From positions 494,501-558,500 of the forward strand of contig JAXRKP010000038.1 in NCBI GenBank assembly GCA_037039925.1: a stretch of 64,000 nt of DNA, read 5' to 3'. The notes beneath the pieces are model-generated. The model saw only the letters and a list, made by a program, of their open reading frames with translations. It was not told where the DNA came from and searched no databases. Below, one piece after another: positions 61,101 through 64,000 of the stretch (within the stretch, counting starts at the first letter, position 1; each line of letters begins with the position of its first letter). Source of the stretch: Doris montereyensis (Eukaryota > Mollusca > Gastropoda > Nudibranchia > Dorididae). The position numbers and the translations under genes are program-made.

Positions 61101-62045
61101 GTCGCTCAAAAGAGCGATAGGAGAGAAGTTGTAGTCGTCGAGTTTCATTGCGCTGCCAAGGATTCTTTCAGAGCTTGCAGCCCCCATGATTTTCAATGAT
61201 GATGAATGACAGTTTTGAGATTTGAGAGCAATGTTCCCTCTAATTTTTTTCTAGTCTGTGTGTGTACATTTTTTGTATCGTGCAAAGTTTAACGGAAAAT
61301 ACCAATTGTGTGCACTGTGTGTATGAGACTTAATGGTAGACAAGAGAAATGTTCTTATTGCTGTGCACAGACATTTCTCCCTGGTGTGCGGACGCACATG
61401 TGCCCAGCATAGAGGGAACATTGGTTGAGAGGAAGCTTGCAATCGATTTATATGTCCTCTGTAAAGTTTTACAAAATCAAGAGTTACGGGACAAAAATAA
61501 GCAGCAATGTTATGAGAGCTGGAAAAAATAGTTGTGCCAGAAGTAAATAAATGTCTTCCAAAGTGGTATATGCAGCCCACTGAGCCAAAGCGTATCCCAG
61601 TTTCTATAGCATGAAGCAAAACAGGTGATAATGCATCACCTCTTGGACAGGATGCTAGTCAGACACAGGTTTTACTCTCCAGCTGATACCAGTACCTATT
61701 AATGCCTGTGTTGAGTGGGGCATGCATGTTAAATGTCTTTTCCAAGGAACACAATGTATGGATTTGCATTATTGGGATTGAAACCCAGGGCTTCACACAA
61801 ATCCTATGTCCAGCCTTTAGGCCCACAACACCTACCGTGACTATAAAGGTAAAATGTGTCAATTGTCTTTAACGTTTCCATCATTTCTATGTCATCTTCC
61901 CAGGTATTGCGCCATCCAGATCACATTCCAGGCAGTGGTGTGTTGCTGTGGGCACATCACGAGAAACTAGTTATCATAGATCAACAGATTGCATTTGCAG
62001 GCGGCTTAGATCTGTGTTACGGTGCTGGGATGATGAGTTGCATAG
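43048..62045 (+). CDS. PLD1: Phospholipase D, PX-PH (PLD1/2) class, N-terminal part (3' part beyond right edge)
   Basis: This enzyme class cleaves phosphatidylcholine to phosphatidic acid at membranes. Exons: 43048-43240, 47810-47944, 51287-51352, 51926-52083, 54499-54651, 56011-56160, 57291-57374, 59001-59082, 60441-60554 and 61904-62045, all GT/AG. Exon 1 is an acidic N-terminus ([18 protein letters not shown]). Exon 2 ([16 protein letters not shown]) matches the linker after a PX domain. Exons 3-6 form the PH region ([50 protein letters not shown]). Exons 7-10 start the catalytic part ([38 protein letters not shown]). Exon 10 has the first HKD motif, HHEKLVIID, followed by [13 protein letters not shown] exons are missing between exons 1 and 2, and their phases (1 versus 2) do not join. 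Exon 2 lacks one C near 47912. Exon 10 lacks one base near 62023, before W-D-D-E-L-H-R. HKD2 is not in the window. Confidence 0.9.
43241..44385. other. PLD intron 1, left part
   Basis: AT-rich with 'tagatctagatctagattctag' at 43411. I searched it for PX-domain exons and found none. Confidence 0.5.
44386..44672 (-). repeat. SINE-D copy 2
   Basis: 'ccccagcaggccatttcattcaac', 'cctaagagtacaagttgtgaaaaaa', 'gccgtggggcttgaac' and 'gttcagctacaaggcc'. On the minus strand the end reads as a tRNA-like head (TGTAGCTGAAC and TTCAAGCCCC). Confidence 0.7.
45132..45207. repeat. (AT)n microsatellite
   Basis: About 37 AT dinucleotides in a row. Confidence 0.98.
45456..46055. repeat. 60-bp minisatellite, about 9-10 units
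   Basis: The unit joins 'agcgagtctatgtatgaata', 'gaatagcttaatacagcata' and 'caaagcagaacggagttgaa', with single-base indels in several units. Confidence 0.95.
46060..46355. repeat. Second tandem array, units of about 45-55 bp
   Basis: Units built from 'acctagatgtaattatttat' and 'gatctaaattaagacatgct', alternating 'gatgt' and 'gataaa' variants. It abuts the 60-bp array but shares no sequence with it. Confidence 0.88.
46356..47360. other. PLD intron 1, right part
   Basis: AT-rich and stop-rich. No PX-domain exon is seen. Confidence 0.45.
47360..47735 (+). pseudogene. Degenerate LINE reverse-transcriptase relic in PLD intron 1
   Basis: Frames show [19 protein letters not shown] and [14 protein letters not shown], matching the late RT pattern 'YLG-x-x-x-x-x-x-G-K' and 'K-x-x-x-Y-x-x-x-x-x-P-x-L-x-Y-G', plus a 'LRCFGHVNR'-like end. 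It has several stops and shifts. Confidence 0.65.
47733..47784 (+). repeat. SINE-B 3' end before PLD exon 2
   Basis: 'tatgagatcactgcatatatgatgaacgggggtgtatttcaatgaaac' ends 25 bases before the 47810 splice acceptor. Confidence 0.7.
47950..50040. repeat. 44-bp minisatellite, about 47 units
   Basis: The unit joins 'acacactgtcccaatcaaag', 'aaccacacgtttcatgtctt' and 'taca'. Common variants are ccaatc/ctgatc and catgtc/cgtgtc. The array starts about six bases after the PLD exon 2 splice donor. Three units (132 bp) make an open frame, so long fake repeat proteins appear in all plus frames. Confidence 0.98.
50108..50272 (+). repeat. SINE-A copy with internal deletion
   Basis: 'ggcattggtggcccagtgattaggttaccagatttgtgatcatg', 'gctaggcccgac', then a jump to 'tctgctttacactac' and 'cagctctatgggctgtaatgaccttgaatgaacttta'. 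Confidence 0.75.
50555..50812. repeat. 52-bp minisatellite, five units
   Basis: 'ggggatccccgtagcaccca', 'atgtgctagtagggactctt' and 'gctttttaaaaa' repeat from 50563 with period 52. Each unit contains the palindrome GGGGATCCCC. Confidence 0.95.
52505..52729. repeat. 66-bp minisatellite, left half
   Basis: The unit joins 'attagaacaaatacagcatg', 'tattaaggctggatgtttgg', 'gtattgtcaatagcactagg' and 'catata'. About 3.5 units, stopping at TTAA where an element is inserted. Confidence 0.95.
52730..53465. mobile_element. TTAA-flanked TIR element inserted in the 66-bp minisatellite
   Basis: Left end GGGGGCATCC follows TTAA (52726-52729). The right end on the other strand is GGGGGTGTCC, followed by TTAA (53466-53469). 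Both flanks are the same minisatellite, so the empty site (one TTAA inside the unit) is known. The 736-bp interior has no long open frame. TTAA duplication fits a piggyBac-type transposase. Confidence 0.82.
53466..53705. repeat. 66-bp minisatellite, right half
   Basis: About 3.6 further units continuing in register with the left half after the inserted element. Confidence 0.95.
54130..54412 (-). repeat. Diverged SINE-A copy
   Basis: 'gaaatcgggataaatt', 'cctcttggacaagacgctagtctg', 'ccagctgacatggatacccatgtgcac', 'accaggatttaaacccagtgcctcatgatccc' and 'gcctagcaacctaacc'. Confidence 0.7.
55068..55266. mobile_element. hAT-like MITE copy 1
   Basis: Ends CAGTGCTTCTTAACCT and, on the other strand, CAGTGGTTCTTAACTT. 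The flanking octamers ctttaaaa and ctgtagaa match at six of eight bases, as expected for an old hAT 8-bp duplication. A (TG)n run (about 55134-55168) fills the centre. It lies in a PLD intron. Confidence 0.78.
55378..55682 (-). repeat. SINE-A copy
   Basis: 'aaagttccttcaaggcctttatcactcataaggccagagctcattccggtttc' to 'ctaggattcgaacccagaacatcatgatcc.cagtccggcagcctagccgctcaaccaccaatgccac'. Near full length. Confidence 0.88.
55845..56000 (+). repeat. SINE-B copy before PLD exon 6
   Basis: 'gcagtggatgctgatgacagatccttcttctttcc' to 'ggacagagttaatttcaatgaaac', ending about 15 bases before the 56011 acceptor. Confidence 0.7.
56380..56720 (+). repeat. SINE-B copy and a following fragment
   Basis: The copy at 56380-56520 has 'tgctggtaggtcctatttctttcctttccttctttcactcc' to 'gatcaccacaatggtggacagggtaaatttcaatgaaac'. 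A fragment at about 56620-56705 has 'tactggacggtcctacttcttcctgtcactc..cacgtctttcatcttgctg'. Confidence 0.75.
56717..57020. repeat. 43-bp minisatellite, about seven units
   Basis: The unit joins 'aaacaaatgttatcatccac', 'attatcttttgtctggaata' and 'aag'. The first unit directly follows the SINE-B fragment. Confidence 0.93.
57375..58370. other. PLD intron between exons 7 and 8
   Basis: AT-rich unique sequence before the SINE-A copy. No exon supported. Confidence 0.45.
58371..58680 (+). repeat. SINE-A copy
   Basis: 'ggacggtgtcagtggctgagtgattaggctgccagacttgggatc' to 'gggcagtaatgaccttgaagaaactttta'. Carries a short internal duplication 'ccttttccccac'. Confidence 0.88.
59296..59770 (-). repeat. SINE-A copy interrupted by a MITE
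   Basis: SINE parts at 59296-59365 ('aaggttttatgacctataaagccggagattatcttgcat') and 59613-59770 ('catcacctcctggactggataggacactagtgta' to 'gtagcattgccagagtttgac'). Confidence 0.75.
59366..59612. mobile_element. mariner-like MITE in a SINE
   Basis: Left end TACGGTCTGCAAAAAGTAACGCGTAC and right end (other strand) TACTGTTCACGAAAAGTAGCACATA are imperfect inverted repeats of the Tc1/mariner type. TA dinucleotides flank both sides. The 247-bp interior has no coding frame. The host SINE continues in register on both sides. Confidence 0.8.
59771..60440. other. PLD intron sequence
   Basis: AT-rich. A diverged direct duplication of about 50 bp ('cattg.tgtcaaattcat.gaggctcttta') lies at 60025-60115. Confidence 0.45.
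60555..61551. other. PLD intron sequence
   Basis: No supported exon. The 61250-61430 stretch ('gtgtgtgtacatttttt..' to '..gtgcccagcatagagggaacattgg') looks like an old repeat but was not classified. Confidence 0.4.
61552..61845 (-). repeat. SINE-A copy
   Basis: 'gtatcccagtttctatagcatgaagcaaaacaggtgataat' to 'ttattgggattgaaacccagggcttca'. It ends about 60 bases before the PLD exon 10 acceptor. Confidence 0.78.
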
Positions 62046-62317
62046 GTTTGTCATCTCTTTGTTTCATTGCTCATCTTGAAAAGAACTGTCTGGTTAAATT
62101 GGTACCGTATCTGTCAAATATTGCTTTGAGCTGAACGTTTGTGTATGAAATTTGCTTTTATGTGTCCCTTTCTGCTTTGTTTTGCTTGTTGCTTGTTGCT
62201 TGTTGCTTGTTGTTTACAAGACATATTTTAGACAAGGTAGTCTTTTTCTTTTCTGTGTTTTGCTTTTTACGGACTCAGTTATATACACAGGTATCAGCCT
62301 TTCAATTTTCTTTCCCT

Positions 62318-62455
62318 TAGCCATTGGTGGTTGGCAGGTGTTACTGGTAGGTCCTACTTCTTTTTTCAGTCTTTCACTTATCATTTATCTTGTTGTTTCC
62401 TTTGATTTATCCTAAGATCACTGTATATGGTCGTAAATTGCAATGCAACTAATAT
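62318..62455 (+). repeat. SINE-B copy
   Basis: 'ccattggtggttggcaggtgttactggtaggtcctacttc' to 'gatcactgtatatggtcgtaaattgcaatgcaac'. A (TTGCTTG)n stretch lies at 62183-62212. Confidence 0.78.
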
Positions 62456-62754
62456 CTCCCCGAGCCACTCATTTTACTCTGCTAATCCTGAAATGACTCA
62501 ACTGACGTTAAGTGGAATATCTATTGAACAATACCCTGAGCTAATGCGCTCTACATACTAATTCTTCTCTTTCTTTTTTTCTTCTTTTTTTTCCTTCTTT
62601 TTTTTCTTTCTTTTCACTTTTAAGACGAGCTTAAGACAACTTTTGTTTTCCTTGCGCAGTGCTTTTACAAAACAAGAGATATTAATATAGGTAGCTTGGT
62701 CTTTCAATATTTCTCTCCCTGTGTTAATTTTGTTTCCATATGACATTTTATCTC

Positions 62755-62895
62755 CCCTTAGTGGGCGGTTGTCATGAGTTGCTCGTGAGGTCCTTTTATT
62801 TCTGACATCTTGCTGCTTCCTCTTTTAATTCACCCTGATATCACCCCCGTGTATGATGGACAGGGTGAATTTCAGTGAAACAAACAAACAGACAA
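62755..62895 (+). repeat. SINE-B copy
   Basis: 'ccttagtgggcggttgtcatgagttgctcgtgaggtcc' to 'tgatggacagggtgaatttcagtgaaacaaacaaac'. Confidence 0.78.
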
Positions 62896-63017
62896 ACAAA
62901 CAAAGTCTCCCCTTGTTATGTTACTTTGCTACTTTATCTTTATGTGACTGTGTCTATGAGTGTGGTGGGGGGGAGGGGGCTGCTAATGGATCCTGTTTCT
63001 TTCCTCTCATCCAGTTA

Positions 63018-63217
63018 CAGTGGTTCTTAACCCTATTGGAGGCACTGGGTCCCACAAGTTTCAATTGCGCATTTACCTAGCCCTTCACTGGCTTGAACAG
63101 AATGAACAAATGGTCAAATGTCTTGACCCCTAACCCCCCTTTTCCCCCCCCACAAACCCCTGAGACCGACTCACTGAACCCCTAGGGGTTGATCGAAACC
63201 CAGGTTTAGAACTACTG
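63018..63217. mobile_element. hAT-like MITE copy 2
   Basis: Ends CAGTGGTTCTTAACCC and, on the other strand, CAGTAGTTCTAAACCT. Related to the element at 55068-55266. The flanking octamers tccagtta and ctctatta match only partly. It appears to be inserted within a SINE-B copy, whose 'tatctt.accgtttcctcttaattta' part follows at 63235. Confidence 0.72.
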
Positions 63218-63374
63218 CTCTATTATATATTCTTTATCTTACCGTTTCCTCTTAATTTACGGCAATGTTGGTGCATGTAGTAGACGGGGGGGGGGGGGGG
63301 TATACTTCCATGAAACAACCATTTGTTGTGGATTTTCCCTCTTCATGATGATGATGGAGGGCTTTTGTTTTGGT

Positions 63375-63545
63375 CTCTTTTATTTTGCGTGGGCAGTTGA
63401 AGGGCGATACTGTTGCGTCCTACTTCTTTCCTTTCACCCTTTCAGATGTCTTTTATCTCGCTATTCCTTTTAATTCACTCTGAGATCACCACCTATGTTG
63501 GGCCAGGTAAATTTTAATGAAGCCTTTCTCGGTTTCGCATCTCCT
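63375..63545 (+). repeat. SINE-B copy
   Basis: 'gggcagttgaagggcgatactgttgcgtcctacttctttcctttcaccctttcagatgtcttttatctcgctattcc' to 'ggccaggtaaattttaatgaag'. Confidence 0.78.
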
Positions 63546-63757
63546 TCATCTTCTGCTTTTGGTGGACAGAGGTATATTCCAAGGAAACAAACAAAGTTCC
63601 CCACTTTGCTTTTCGAGTTCTTTGTTCTGTATTCCAAATTCCAACATAGGGGCTGATTTGGTGCACCAACAGTACATGATTAATGATTTCTGAGTTTGTG
63701 TCTTTTTATTTCCCTTGTTTTGAGTTTTTTTAGTTTTCGCTCTACCCATGTTCAATA

Positions 63758-64000
63758 TGTGGCGTCGGTGGCCGAGAGGTTAGGCTGCCGGACTGGGGAT
63801 CATGAGGTCCAGAGTTCGAATCCTAGCAAAGCCAGGTCCGACGTTACGTTCCTTGGTAAAGACACTTGACACGCATTTTTCCCACTCTACCCAGGTGCAA
63901 ATGGGTACAAGCACTCCTGGCCAGGAGGTGATTATTGTCACCTGTTCCGCTTCACGCTATACAAACCGGGATAAGCTCCGGCTCTGTAGGCCTTAAAGGC
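63758..64000 (+). repeat. SINE-A copy cut by the window end
   Basis: 'gtggcgtcggtggccgagaggttaggctgccggactggggatcatgaggtcc' has the best-preserved A and B boxes in the window. The copy lacks part of the 'agcttgggagtaaa..' segment and ends at the edge. Confidence 0.9.

Noticed and set aside
63758..63840. Functional tRNA gene
   Set aside because: The A- and B-box-like words belong to SINE-A, which recurs many times with the same 3' body. No clean cloverleaf end is seen.

Overview
This window looks like the nuclear genome of a mollusc, probably a gastropod. That is an inference from intron-rich genes of animal type, tRNA-derived SINEs in great number, (CT)n/(GA)n microsatellites, and the coexistence of piggyBac-like, mariner-like, hAT-like and non-LTR elements. 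There are no bacterial operons, no CRISPR array and no rRNA genes. Most long open frames are run-throughs of tandem repeats, not genes.

Four conserved protein-coding genes can be rebuilt exon by exon from splice sites and reading phase. (1) On the minus strand, about 5.7 kb down to 0.6 kb and running off the left edge, is a kinesin-14-type motor gene with a coiled coil followed by the start of the motor domain. (2) On the minus strand, 15453-17854, is a complete three-exon TMEM35A/NACHO-type gene (166 aa), a membrane chaperone for nicotinic receptors. (3) On the plus strand, 23991-26862, is a calcipressin (RCAN) gene. (4) On the plus strand, 43048 to at least 62045 and running off the right edge, is a phospholipase D gene of the PX-PH (PLD1/2) class, reaching the first HKD catalytic motif. 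The four are not a functional cluster.

Three of the four genes carry small indels inside otherwise conserved exons, mostly in homopolymers or dinucleotide runs. Two lack conserved exons: the PX domain exons of PLD and one RRM-like exon of RCAN. Consensus error or collapse in a long-read assembly is the simplest reading.

The remaining sequence is repeats. Four short families recur: SINE-A (tRNA-like head, tail ending near 'aaggaacttta'), SINE-B (ends 'ggtaaatttcaatgaaac'), SINE-C (tRNA-like head 'ggggactcggtagtcc') and SINE-D. TIR elements include a piggyBac-like element in a kinesin intron, a TTAA-flanked element splitting a 66-bp minisatellite, a mariner-like MITE inside a SINE, two hAT-like MITEs and an unclassified 0.69-kb element. 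Minisatellites have units of about 43, 44, 45, 51, 52, 60, 66 and 75 bp. The oddest region is 34.1-37.8 kb. There, two diverged copies of one sequence each carry patches of the tandem repeat lying next to them. I see no convincing new gene system; the unusual signals are structural.
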